From CAZILN01 sp964540005 (GTDB lineage: Bacteria > Bacteroidota > Bacteroidia > Bacteroidales > SM23-62), in the NCBI GenBank assembly GCA_964540005.1, contig CAZILN010000053.1, forward strand, positions 1-36,495: 36,495 nucleotides of DNA, written 5' to 3'. The notes below the pieces were generated by a model, which searched no databases, was not told the origin of the DNA, and saw nothing but the letters and a program-made list of their open reading frames with translations. This document shows positions 27,003-35,552 of the stretch, in pieces; the stretch's first letter is position 1; each line of letters starts with the position of its first letter. Position numbers and translations under genes: made by a program.

Positions 27003-28538
27003 TCATTGTTTCTCGTAAATCAGGGTTACAATGATTTCATTGCCCCTGAAACCGGTTGATTTCTGGTAGACCGAAAGCACCTTCCCTTCCTTCTTCAGGC
27101 TCCAGGCCTCGCTGCTTTTTATTTCCATCGAGTTCCCTCCCCTGTTGAAGGTCATGGTCGTATTGATCTTCATCTCGCCTGTCTCTTTATCCCAGCTGAC
27201 TGTAGAGATCCTCGGGGAATTAAAGAAAGTCGATTTCATTTCACGGCCTTCCAGGTCTATCTCTTCATCTGTTACGCGGTCATCGCCCCATTCAACGATG
27301 CTATATTTCTTAACGAAGAGAATTTCATCATCCTGGTTCACCATCATTTTGTAAGGAACTCTGCCTGAACCTGCATCTCCAAGAGTACTTATTTCTTCAT
27401 TGAAGAGCCATTCACCTGAAAAATCAGCCGGATATTTGCTTTTCCGTGGTAATGCATCCAGGCCGCAGGCCGTACGAAAAGGTTCCATGGCTTCCCAGTA
27501 GGCGGGATCTTCCATGCTCAGTATACGCGGATCATTAACCAGTTCCAAATGTTGATTTTTTGACAGGTTCCTGACCATTCCTGCCCATATTACCCATAAG
27601 GCCCAGTCTGGCTGAGTGTCAAGTATTTCAGGGACAGGCGGATTTCCAACTTCACCAAGGACAATAGGTTTTCCCTGGGATAATGCCTTTAGGCTGTCGT
27701 AATAATCGTGGTTGAAATCACTGCCATATACGTCCAGGGACAGGATATCGAGGTATTCATTACCCGGATAAAAGTTAGAAAATTTCCGTACAGGAGTGGA
27801 TGGGCGGTCAACGCTCCAGACCCAGATGAGGTTGTCAAGTTTATGGTGATTTACATAACGGTCAAACATCTGCTGATACAGTTCAATTGTGGAGTTCTCA
27901 CCTACACGGCCTCCCCACCAGAACCAGTCTCCATTCATCTCATGATAGGGGCGCCACAGAACCGGGACCTTAGCCTCCTGGAGTTGTTTCAGGTAAAAGG
28001 CCACGGTATCAACCTGTGCAGCCCATCGTTTGTATAATTCTGTCCCAGGGGTCAGGACATCTCTAAATTGTTCATCCAGTAATTGCCCCTGCACGCTGGC
28101 CAGGGAATCGGGAGCGACCGGCCGGCCACGGACGGGCTGGAAGGTCACCGGTTCATCAGCAGTAGGAGGTACTGCATGCCAGCAGATAGTAATTATCGAT
28201 CCTTTCTTATGCTGGCGGATTGCTTCCTTGACTATATCAGGCCGTGCCAGGTAAGAATCGGTATCACCATCTCTGGCAAATCCCATATCTGAACTCCATA
28301 CAGCCGGAGTCTGTCCTATATACCTTGCTGCAAACTGGCTGTTCCGGTCCCTTGTATTCGGATAATTATGCTGTCCTGTCAGAGTATACCTGCCGGAAAT
28401 GGAATATATAAGTTCCAGTAATGCTTTTGCCTCAACAGAAGCATTGGGTGTTACTGGTCCTGAATTACTGGCGGATACAACTAAGCCCTGTAAAAAAGCA
28501 CCTAAAAAAATAATAGAATAAAACGAAGTCTTTCTCAT
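27003..28538 (-). CDS. Exported GH26 endo-beta-mannanase-like enzyme with extra C-terminal domain
   Basis: Retaining endo-hydrolase of clan GH-A that cuts beta-1,4-mannan. The signal peptide ends near VVSAS (24). The barrel shows LTGQHNY, ITICWHAVPP, WRPYHEMNGDWFWWGG with acid/base Glu200, and VLGEVGNPP with nucleophile Glu296, all classic GH26 positions. The barrel ends near 355. Residues 372-511 form a separate all-beta part that opens FSGEWLFNEEIS and looks like the lipocalin-like beta-barrels found alone in many Bacteroidota exported proteins. I do not know this fusion from described GH26 enzymes. The gene is second in the unit, 21 bp after GH2, so the two are surely co-transcribed. Substrate detail (plain, gluco- or galactomannan) cannot be read here. 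Confidence 0.92.
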   Translation of the reverse strand: MRKTSFYSIIFLGAFLQGLVVSASNSGPVTPNASVEAKALLELIYSISGRYTLTGQHNYPNTRDRNSQFAARYIGQTPAVWSSDMGFARDGDTDSYLARPDIVKEAIRQHKKGSIITICWHAVPPTADEPVTFQPVRGRPVAPDSLASVQGQLLDEQFRDVLTPGTELYKRWAAQVDTVAFYLKQLQEAKVPVLWRPYHEMNGDWFWWGGRVGENSTIELYQQMFDRYVNHHKLDNLIWVWSVDRPSTPVRKFSNFYPGNEYLDILSLDVYGSDFNHDYYDSLKALSQGKPIVLGEVGNPPVPEILDTQPDWALWVIWAGMVRNLSKNQHLELVNDPRILSMEDPAYWEAMEPFRTACGLDALPRKSKYPADFSGEWLFNEEISTLGDAGSGRVPYKMMVNQDDEILFVKKYSIVEWGDDRVTDEEIDLEGREMKSTFFNSPRISTVSWDKETGEMKINTTMTFNRGGNSMEIKSSEAWSLKKEGKVLSVYQKSTGFRGNEIIVTLIYEKQ

Positions 28539-28559
28539 TTTACTAGTATTTATTGTCAG

Positions 28560-31500
28560 TTATAAATTAAATCCGGAAATTTTCACTGCGGGCTTTTCAC
28601 CCCTGGAGTCTTCTGCTTTTACACTCATTGTAACAGATCTTGATTCACCGGGTAACAGGCATATATAATTATCGCTGTACAGGGTGGGTAAAATTCGTTC
28701 CCCTGATTTTGAGCCCGTAATTTTCAGCCTGATCATCAATGCCGGGTGATCCGATGTGTTGTTCAACCGGGTTTCCATCAGCCATCTATTACCACTGCGT
28801 TTAACTGTAGTGGCTGTCTCGATCGCTACTGTAGGAAGTTCGTTCAGGGCCTGGAAATTCCCGGTCTCCACTCCGCGCCAGTAGAAGTTATCAGATACCA
28901 TGCGGTCGCCCTGCATAAGGGTAAGCTTAATGAAATGTGCAGATGACAGGCTTTCCGGAAACTCTAGTTTGAACAGTATGTGCGTAGTATCTTCGTTGCT
29001 GTTCAATCCGGCTTCCTGTTCCCACTGAACTGAACCGTCCATATTTATTAACTGTGCTTTTGCAGTCAGACCAGTCATGTTTCCGGCATTATAGTTTACT
29101 ACCTCAATGCTGTCATAAACGGGCTCCCACTGGATATGGATGGGTTCTGAGGCTTTTTTACAACCAAAATAGGCTGCTGTCGGGTCAAAATAGTAGTCGT
29201 AGGTTTGCCATACCATTGAAGGCCACGCCGAATGGCTCATCCATAGCAGCAATCCTTTCCGGTACCCGCTCCTTGCTTCAAACATACCGCGATAACCGTC
29301 ATAATTAATCCACTGGGCCAGTTCAGTGAACTGTTTTACATTGTCAACCGGACCAAAACCTGTTTCAATGATCTCGTTGAATGAGGCTGCCCCCTGTGCC
29401 CCTTCCAGGCAATAGTCGTGTAAGCCCCACTGGCTGTTTTGCGGCCAGAGTGCAGATTCAGGCAACATTTGTTTCATGCTTTCATAGGTCATAACATTGG
29501 GCATACCCCTCTCACTGTGTAATTTATTCAGTCCGTACAGAAGGAAATAATCCCTTACCGGAAGAGCCCTGTAGGGCCCTCCGCCACTAACAACACCCAT
29601 TGAGGAGTTGGAAATGTAATGCAAGCCATGGTGAAGTTCCGGGACCAGCTTTCTGAGGGCTGTGTCAAGTACTTCAGGCGGATTTCCTTCGTTCCGGCCG
29701 ACATAAATTGCCATAGAAGGATGGTTGCGTATTCGTTTGATCATGTCTTCAGCATTATCCATGAACATTTGCGGGTCGTAAGGATTCGGACCGTCAGCCG
29801 GGTTTGCCAGCCAGAAGTCCTGCCACACCATTACCCCATGCCGGTCACAGGCCTCATAAAACTCGTCATCCCCTGTTTGTCCAACCCAGTTGCGGATCAT
29901 AGTAAAATTCATATCGGCATGATATCCAACGGCTATATCGTATTCACGTCCGCGATAGTTCAGGTTTGATTCCGGGAAGCCCCAGTTTCCGCCTCGGCCG
30001 ATAAAACGCCTGCCGTTAATGTAAATACTGAGGATACGGTTTTTTTCATCATATGCCATTTCACGGATCCCTGATTTGAATTCTTTCTTATCAGATACAA
30101 CGTTATCCTCAGTTGAAAAGACAAGTTCCACATCATACAGCTTTGGTTCACCATATCCTTTGGGCCACCATAGTTCAGGATTTTCAAAGTGCAGGGAAGG
30201 ATGGGTTGAGGAATTGAGACTGACTGTTTTTGATTCGGAAGCTTCAAGAGATACCTCTTGCGAAAATTCTATTTCACCGTACTTGCCTGAAAAGGTGCCG
30301 GCAACTGCCTCAGTTTTGTGGTTCTGAAGTCTTACTTCAATAAATATATCAGCTGCCGATGTATCGGGCACATCCAGGTCAGAGTATACAAAGGGATCTT
30401 CAATGGTAACATCACCGGTGGTGCTCAGGAATACATCATTCCAGATTCCGATATTTCTACCCCTGATGGTTGGTATCCAGTCCCAGCCAACCGATGCATG
30501 ATAGGTGGGGTTGTCGGCACCGAGGACCCCGCCGTTCTTATCCGGACTGATGGCTGTTTGTTCTTTGATGACACCGATGTTCTCATTCTTGACTATTAAT
30601 ACGGCCAGGGCGTTTGTCTGTCCGGGAACAATATGATCGCTTACATCAAATTTACCACGTGTAAAAGCCCCTTCAATTCTTCCGATCTTTTTTCCGTTCA
30701 CAAAGACATCCGCCTTCCAGTTGATCCCGTCGAAGTTCAGGAAGATACACTGAGTTTTAAAGTTATCAGGAACCTCAAATTCATTGCGGTACCAGAAGTC
30801 GGAATTAAAAAATGACTCAGAGATCATCAACTGGTTATCACCAAAGTTTGGATCAGGTAAAGCGCCTGCATTCCAGTAACTAACCAGTGCAGTCCCGGGA
30901 ACTGTTGCTGCCACCCAATTGTCATTTGCGAACCCGGTTTGAGAGATGTTTTCACCGCTTGCGGATACTTGGGATGCCCGCTGGATCTTCCAGTTTCCGC
31001 CGACCAGGTCCAGCCTGTTTTCTGATAATATAGGCCCTTCCTTTGGAACAGGTACAATGCCACCGGTCCCCATTACTTCCAATTCGCTCAGGATATATCG
31101 TTCCTCATTCGCTGACTGGTTCATAAGGACCCGTACGTAGCGACCCTTCGCTTCAGAGGGAAGGGTAATATCGTCAATCAGATCATCTGCACCGGGAAGG
31201 GTGGTAAGTTCTGTCCAGTTCTCTGCGTCATCAGAAACCTGGATGGATCCGGCACTTGCTTTATTTATCCAGTTAAGGACAATATGATCAAATGATGAGG
31301 GGGATCCAAGGTCAACATAAACCCATTCTTCACCTGTTCCGGCACTCATCCAGGCACTCTTGAAATTGTGGGAGGGGGCCATTTTTAGTTTTATACCATT
31401 AGATAAAAAATCAAGTTCACCGAATTCCCAGGTTTCAGCACAGGAAGCTGATAGATCAAATCGATAGAACCTGTAGGTAACGGGTTCACTTAAGTCATAT

Positions 31501-32255
31501 GACTGATTTATCATCCTGACATTGGCAGGCCTTCTGAAACTAAATGTAAATGAGGGTTTTGGTGCATCCGGATCAACAGGGTTACCAAAGAAATCGGTAG
31601 GCGGACGAACTATGCCGGCAATTGAATCCCTTTTTCTCTGTTCTTCCCTTCGCCTCATCATTTCAGCAAACCGGTTGGGCCTTTCAACGCCGGGGAATCC
31701 GCTGCCTTTTGAGCTACCCAGCTCAGCCCAGTTCACACCATCATAGGAACCGGATAATTTTAAACTCCATCTGCCTGACTTTGTTTTATCATATGTCAGA
31801 CTTCCGTTCAGGGCGATAGTGGAAATTTCAGGAATAACTGAGCCCTCACTGAGCTCTATCTGTAACCAGACATCTTTTCCATCCATGCTGTAAGTTGTGA
31901 TGGTATTGTGATCGAGCAACCACTCTCTTTCATTCTTTGGAAGGGATCCCTGGTTGGTTGAAAGTGCTACAAAAGCCGGTTTGTCACTGGTAATGATTCC
32001 GTCAGTCACAAGCTGTGCCGTAAGGTTGTAATCATAACTGCTGGAATGATAAGCTGACCTCAGCAATGCCAGGTTGCGGTAAGTATCATTGTCCGCACGA
32101 AGGTCCGGTGAAAAATCTTCAGAGAGATTTCCGGGATATACACCGATACCTCGGGTTAATCCTTTGTCCTTCGGGGTGCAGGATGTGATCAGTAATGCGG
32201 GTATAATTATCCAGTTATGACATGCATACCTGAAAAGAGTGTTCCTGTGTTTAAT
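28560..32255 (-). CDS. GH2 exo-hydrolase lipoprotein (beta-mannosidase/exo-glucosaminidase type) with discoidin domains, apparent ATT start
   Basis: Large exo-acting glycosidase of family 2. The open frame extends past any usable TTG at 32066 back to a stop at 32316-32318, and the extra part is clearly coding: a basic start (KHRN), a hydrophobic run and LLITSC, a lipobox with Cys at 32178-32180, then GIGVYPGNLSEDFSP. No ATG, GTG or TTG precedes the signal; an ATT at 32253-32255 sits exactly where a start is expected, giving 1231 residues. Two discoidin-like regions occupy about 65-400. GH2 sugar-binding and sandwich domains follow, then the barrel with RNWVGQTGDDEFYEACD, GRNEGNPP (acid/base about Glu856) and MTYES (nucleophile about Glu925), and a C-terminal beta domain. 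With GH26 and GH5 near, beta-mannosidase is the best guess; exo-glucosaminidase is the alternative. First gene of the unit. Confidence 0.88.
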   Translation of the reverse strand: MKHRNTLFRYACHNWIIIPALLITSCTPKDKGLTRGIGVYPGNLSEDFSPDLRADNDTYRNLALLRSAYHSSSYDYNLTAQLVTDGIITSDKPAFVALSTNQGSLPKNEREWLLDHNTITTYSMDGKDVWLQIELSEGSVIPEISTIALNGSLTYDKTKSGRWSLKLSGSYDGVNWAELGSSKGSGFPGVERPNRFAEMMRRREEQRKRDSIAGIVRPPTDFFGNPVDPDAPKPSFTFSFRRPANVRMINQSYDLSEPVTYRFYRFDLSASCAETWEFGELDFLSNGIKLKMAPSHNFKSAWMSAGTGEEWVYVDLGSPSSFDHIVLNWINKASAGSIQVSDDAENWTELTTLPGADDLIDDITLPSEAKGRYVRVLMNQSANEERYILSELEVMGTGGIVPVPKEGPILSENRLDLVGGNWKIQRASQVSASGENISQTGFANDNWVAATVPGTALVSYWNAGALPDPNFGDNQLMISESFFNSDFWYRNEFEVPDNFKTQCIFLNFDGINWKADVFVNGKKIGRIEGAFTRGKFDVSDHIVPGQTNALAVLIVKNENIGVIKEQTAISPDKNGGVLGADNPTYHASVGWDWIPTIRGRNIGIWNDVFLSTTGDVTIEDPFVYSDLDVPDTSAADIFIEVRLQNHKTEAVAGTFSGKYGEIEFSQEVSLEASESKTVSLNSSTHPSLHFENPELWWPKGYGEPKLYDVELVFSTEDNVVSDKKEFKSGIREMAYDEKNRILSIYINGRRFIGRGGNWGFPESNLNYRGREYDIAVGYHADMNFTMIRNWVGQTGDDEFYEACDRHGVMVWQDFWLANPADGPNPYDPQMFMDNAEDMIKRIRNHPSMAIYVGRNEGNPPEVLDTALRKLVPELHHGLHYISNSSMGVVSGGGPYRALPVRDYFLLYGLNKLHSERGMPNVMTYESMKQMLPESALWPQNSQWGLHDYCLEGAQGAASFNEIIETGFGPVDNVKQFTELAQWINYDGYRGMFEARSGYRKGLLLWMSHSAWPSMVWQTYDYYFDPTAAYFGCKKASEPIHIQWEPVYDSIEVVNYNAGNMTGLTAKAQLINMDGSVQWEQEAGLNSNEDTTHILFKLEFPESLSSAHFIKLTLMQGDRMVSDNFYWRGVETGNFQALNELPTVAIETATTVKRSGNRWLMETRLNNTSDHPALMIRLKITGSKSGERILPTLYSDNYICLLPGESRSVTMSVKAEDSRGEKPAVKISGFNL

Positions 32256-32373
32256 CGGTCTGATAGTATTAGGTTTAAAAGGGAACAGAAAGATACTAAA
32301 AAATGGCGTATGGCATTAATCAAAGAATTATCATTATTTTTATTAGCCTCTGGCTGTAAACCTTAAAAATATT

Positions 32374-33357
32374 ATGACACAAAAGATAATTGATGGAATT
32401 ATCAAAAAGATCAACATCCCGGATCTGGTTGAATTATTGGTTGACAGTATTTCTTTTGGAGAACTGCAATCTTTGTTGTTGAAAACATTTGAACTTAAAG
32501 TTTTAAAGAAAAGAGACAGTACTATTTTGAAGGAGTACAAGTCGAATAAGTTTGCAAAACCATCAGATATAGATCCAATAATTCACCGGAACCTTGAATT
32601 ATGCATCTTTTCATTATTACCTGCTGACTTTGAACTCATTGATTTATCACCCCTGACACCATTAGGAACATGCAGCATTATGTCTACTGTCCACCAGAAC
32701 AATGTTGTTTCGACAATAAGAAATATGGAAGTTGCAGCTGATACCACAAATATACTTGCACTGGAATGTGCAAAGAGACGGGAAATACTATTAAAAAAAG
32801 ATCATAAATGCACCGGCCTGATAAAGTTATGTTCAAGCCAAAGGGTGACAAGAGGACAAGCATTTGAAAATAAACATTTTTCCGCCAATTTTAATGTCAT
32901 TGCCTTATGTACTGCCGGGAAAGATGAGGGCAATGACCAATTTGAAATGCTTAATCTGGAGGAACATATCAGGGTTTATTTCAATATACTTGAACAGATA
33001 ACAGATGCTGATGAGATGAAAAAAACATGCATTAAATTTTATAATTATGAAGGATTTGATAATTCACAATTGATTGAGAATATTAAAGCTAAGCTAGCTC
33101 AGGGAGACCATATTGATATCAGAATAGAAGAAAACAGTGAATTTGGCAAGAACTATTATACACGTTTAAGATTCATGATCAGTGTTGTAAATAAAGATGA
33201 TCAGGAATTTGATTATATAGACGGAGGATTTACAGACTGGACATCCGAATTATTAAATAACAAGAAGGAAAGATTGCTGACCAGCGGAATGGGAACAGAT
33301 TTTCTTTTGCGTACAACTAAAATAAAAACTGCTGCCGGCAAGGTGAACAAGACATAA
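32374..33357 (+). CDS. Unknown protein, possible stand-alone HisRS/HisZ-like class II synthetase fold
   Basis: I do not recognise a named family. The 327 residues have no signal peptide or membrane helix and are acidic-basic mixed, so cytoplasmic. An N-terminal helical part (1-75) is followed by blocks whose order matches histidyl-tRNA synthetase. EVAADTTNILALECAKRR (119-136) resembles the LRxDxT strand. The segment 154-178 (QRVTRGQAFENKHFSANFN) could be motif 2 with its arginine. YYTRLRFM (261-268) followed by DYIDGGFTDW (280-289) resembles the YYTGxxF and GGRYD pair. SGMGTDFLLR (304-313) resembles motif 3. No anticodon-binding domain follows, so it is not a full HisRS, and HisZ would be the closest known analogue. 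It is divergent from the GH2 gene and 45 bp before an alpha/beta hydrolase gene. Confidence 0.6.
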   Translation: MTQKIIDGIIKKINIPDLVELLVDSISFGELQSLLLKTFELKVLKKRDSTILKEYKSNKFAKPSDIDPIIHRNLELCIFSLLPADFELIDLSPLTPLGTCSIMSTVHQNNVVSTIRNMEVAADTTNILALECAKRREILLKKDHKCTGLIKLCSSQRVTRGQAFENKHFSANFNVIALCTAGKDEGNDQFEMLNLEEHIRVYFNILEQITDADEMKKTCIKFYNYEGFDNSQLIENIKAKLAQGDHIDIRIEENSEFGKNYYTRLRFMISVVNKDDQEFDYIDGGFTDWTSELLNNKKERLLTSGMGTDFLLRTTKIKTAAGKVNKT

Positions 33358-33402
33358 TTGAAATTTATTGTAACTTACAGGTAGATCAGAAAACCAGTGA
33401 GC

Positions 33403-34287
33403 ATGAAACCACATCCGATTTTATTTATTCTAAGTCTCTTGCTGAATCTGAACATGTTAGCAGGGGATGATACAGTTATCCAGGAACAGAAGATTTATAA
33501 GACCATTAACGGGATACAACTGACAGCAGATATTTTTTATACTGCAGAGAATCAGCAGAAACAGATGAACCCGGCCATAGTTTTTTTCCATGGCGGAGGA
33601 TGGGCATACGGGAGCCCGGATGAATTCCATGGAGCCTGTAAGCGGTTCGCAAAAAAAGGATTTATTACCTTTTCCTTTCAGTACCGGCTGTCAATGAATG
33701 AAGATGGAACGGTGCCCAATCCGGATATTACCCCGGTTGAATGTGTCAAGGATGCGCGCTCTGCCATGAGATGGCTCAGGGAAAATGCGGCATCATTCAA
33801 TATTGATCCGGATAAGATCATTGCCGGGGGACAGTCTGCCGGAGGACAGTTAGCCTTATCTACTGCATTGATCGATGATATTAATGAAGATTCCGATAAT
33901 CTGGAGATCAGCCCCGTTCCAAACGCATTACTGCTTTACTCAAGCTGTGTAAATACAATGGAAGCATGGGTTGATCATTTGCTGGGGGACAGAAGAGATG
34001 AGATCTGGTCTATCTCTCCGTATCATAACCTGAAAGCAGGCCTGCCTCCGACCATTGCCTTCCATGGGGAGGAAGATTGTATGGTTCTGACCTATACCAT
34101 ACAATTTTTCCAGGAGAGAAACGCACAGCTTGATAATTATTATGAATTAATATGGCTGGAAGGACGCGGACATTACCTGGATGAAACGAACGAGGAATAC
34201 GCCACGTATTTCGATGAAGAGATAATGGAGCGGACGGATGTCTTCCTCAAGAAATTCGGATTCCTGGATCCGTCCGGGCAGCAATGA
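33403..34287 (+). CDS. Exported alpha/beta hydrolase, BD-FAE/HSL-like esterase
   Basis: Esterase-type alpha/beta hydrolase of 294 residues. The signal MKPHPILFILSLLLNLNMLAG points to export. VFFHGGGWAYG (62-71) is the oxyanion-hole block of the hormone-sensitive-lipase/BD-FAE group, AGGQSAGGQL holds nucleophile Ser145, FHGEEDCMV the aspartate and EGRGHYLD the histidine, so the triad is complete. I prefer the ATG at 33403; a GTG at 33397 would add two residues. It follows the HisRS-like gene by 45 bp and may share its transcript. It converges on the GH5 gene across a good hairpin. Relatives act as feruloyl or acetyl esterases in polysaccharide loci, which would fit here, but the substrate is not shown. 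Confidence 0.92.
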   Translation: MKPHPILFILSLLLNLNMLAGDDTVIQEQKIYKTINGIQLTADIFYTAENQQKQMNPAIVFFHGGGWAYGSPDEFHGACKRFAKKGFITFSFQYRLSMNEDGTVPNPDITPVECVKDARSAMRWLRENAASFNIDPDKIIAGGQSAGGQLALSTALIDDINEDSDNLEISPVPNALLLYSSCVNTMEAWVDHLLGDRRDEIWSISPYHNLKAGLPPTIAFHGEEDCMVLTYTIQFFQERNAQLDNYYELIWLEGRGHYLDETNEEYATYFDEEIMERTDVFLKKFGFLDPSGQQ

Positions 34288-34290
34288 GGA

Positions 34291-34328
34291 CTAAGGATAA
34301 TCTTTCCCTGCGAACAGGGAATTCTTAG
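34291..34328. terminator. Bidirectional hairpin terminator between convergent genes
   Basis: TTCCCTG (34304-34310) and CAGGGAA (34315-34321) form a perfect 7-bp stem with a CGAA tetraloop. An outer pair CTAAG (34291-34295) and CTTAG (34324-34328) can extend it past a small internal bulge. It lies between the stops of two convergent genes, the place for a shared terminator. Only short T/A runs flank the stem, so efficiency is unclear. Confidence 0.55.
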
Positions 34329-34338
34329 ATAATCCGCT

Positions 34339-35415
34339 TTATTTATCGAAATTTATCCGGATATCCCCCGGATGATTTTCAAGCAGGTACTTCATACCAG
34401 GAGCTGCTTCTTTAACCCCACCGTTCCCGTCGTGGCCTGTCCAGGTCCAGGACAGGGCACCAGCATACCCGTTCTCATATAAAAATTTATGAGCTGCAAC
34501 AGGATCGATTCCATCGATGGGACCTTTGGCAGAAAATTCTCCTATAAGCAGTGGTTTATCCAGTTCCCAGTATGAAACAGGATGGTGAAAAGGAGAAAGA
34601 GCTTCTTTTCCCCATTTATAGTAATGAAACATGTAAAAATCAAGGGTTCCTAAGGGTTCCCCTCCTGCCTTAATAAGTTCCTGGTCTGTGTAATAGTTCT
34701 TCCAATCTCCAATATCTGAGGATGCCCTGGGGCACCAGGAACCATTAGATACTTTTTCATCAGGAGCTTCTTTATGAATGGCAGCGGCAGTCAGGTTAAT
34801 GAATTGCTGGACATATTTCATCTCGGTTCTCTCTTCTTCAGGGGTCCATCCAAATTCTTTAGTCATACCCTCAGGTTCATTGAATATCTCCCAGCACATT
34901 ATAGCCGGATGCCCTTTAAGTGCTTTTACCATGGGGATCAAAGCTTTTTCAATATAAGCCCGGGTATATTCAGGCTTTTCCAGCAAATCCCTGTTCTGTT
35001 TATAGATGACACCCTGTCTTCCCTGAAGCATATCGAAAGACCATAAACAAAGGCAGATGGCCATATTCCTTTCCTGAGCCATATCAAGGACCTTTCTGAT
35101 ATTTTCAATCTCACCCTCTGAAAGACCTGATACCTTCCCATCTGTAAACTGAGGGCTCCGTGTCCCGTTCACATGCATCCACCACCGCATAGAATTACCC
35201 CCTGCTGCAGAGATCTCGTCCATTGCTTTAGTGAATAACTGTTTATTGAAATCAGTCAGGTCACGGGCAAAATTTACCCATGCCAGGTTCATGCCGCTGG
35301 CAAATATTTGTTGACCGTTTACCTCTATCCTGTCGTCCTGGGCATATATGCCGTTTGTCAGGATAAAAGAAATCAGCAGATAAAAGCCGGTGATTTTGTT
35401 CTTTTTCAGGTTCAT
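34339..35415 (-). CDS. Exported GH5 endo-beta-mannanase-like enzyme
   Basis: Clan GH-A retaining glycosidase of 358 residues with a signal peptide cleaved near GIYAQ (26). Blocks in order are FASGMNLAW, NSMRWWMHVNG, ICLCLWSFDML, MCWEIFNEPEG with acid/base Glu180, FHYYKWG and LLIGEFSA with nucleophile Glu293, then GALSWTWTGHDG. The WWMHVNG and CLWSFDML features fit the mannanase-type GH5 subfamilies better than the cellulases, and the GH26/GH2 neighbours support mannan. It has no carbohydrate-binding module and is close to a single catalytic domain in size. It is monocistronic on the minus strand, divergent from the serine hydrolase gene. The family is certain; the substrate is likely but inferred. 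Confidence 0.92.
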   Translation of the reverse strand: MNLKKNKITGFYLLISFILTNGIYAQDDRIEVNGQQIFASGMNLAWVNFARDLTDFNKQLFTKAMDEISAAGGNSMRWWMHVNGTRSPQFTDGKVSGLSEGEIENIRKVLDMAQERNMAICLCLWSFDMLQGRQGVIYKQNRDLLEKPEYTRAYIEKALIPMVKALKGHPAIMCWEIFNEPEGMTKEFGWTPEEERTEMKYVQQFINLTAAAIHKEAPDEKVSNGSWCPRASSDIGDWKNYYTDQELIKAGGEPLGTLDFYMFHYYKWGKEALSPFHHPVSYWELDKPLLIGEFSAKGPIDGIDPVAAHKFLYENGYAGALSWTWTGHDGNGGVKEAAPGMKYLLENHPGDIRINFDK

Positions 35416-35552
35416 CTTATTAATTTTAAATATTTAAAGAATCCGAACTAAAAGGAGATACATTATATCCAAAACCTAAAGATATAATAATTCCATTTTA
35501 ACTGATTCAGGATAATCAGACCAATTATGTAAACCCTATTAACACTACTGCA

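Noticed and set aside
32064..32066. TTG as the true start of the GH2 gene
   Set aside because: It would remove an intact lipoprotein signal and the conserved GIGVYPGN segment, leaving the enzyme without export.
32340..32373. Short hairpin AGCC-TCT-GGCT before the HisRS-like gene as a regulatory leader
   Set aside because: A 4-bp stem is too short to tell from chance and no riboswitch-like structure surrounds it.
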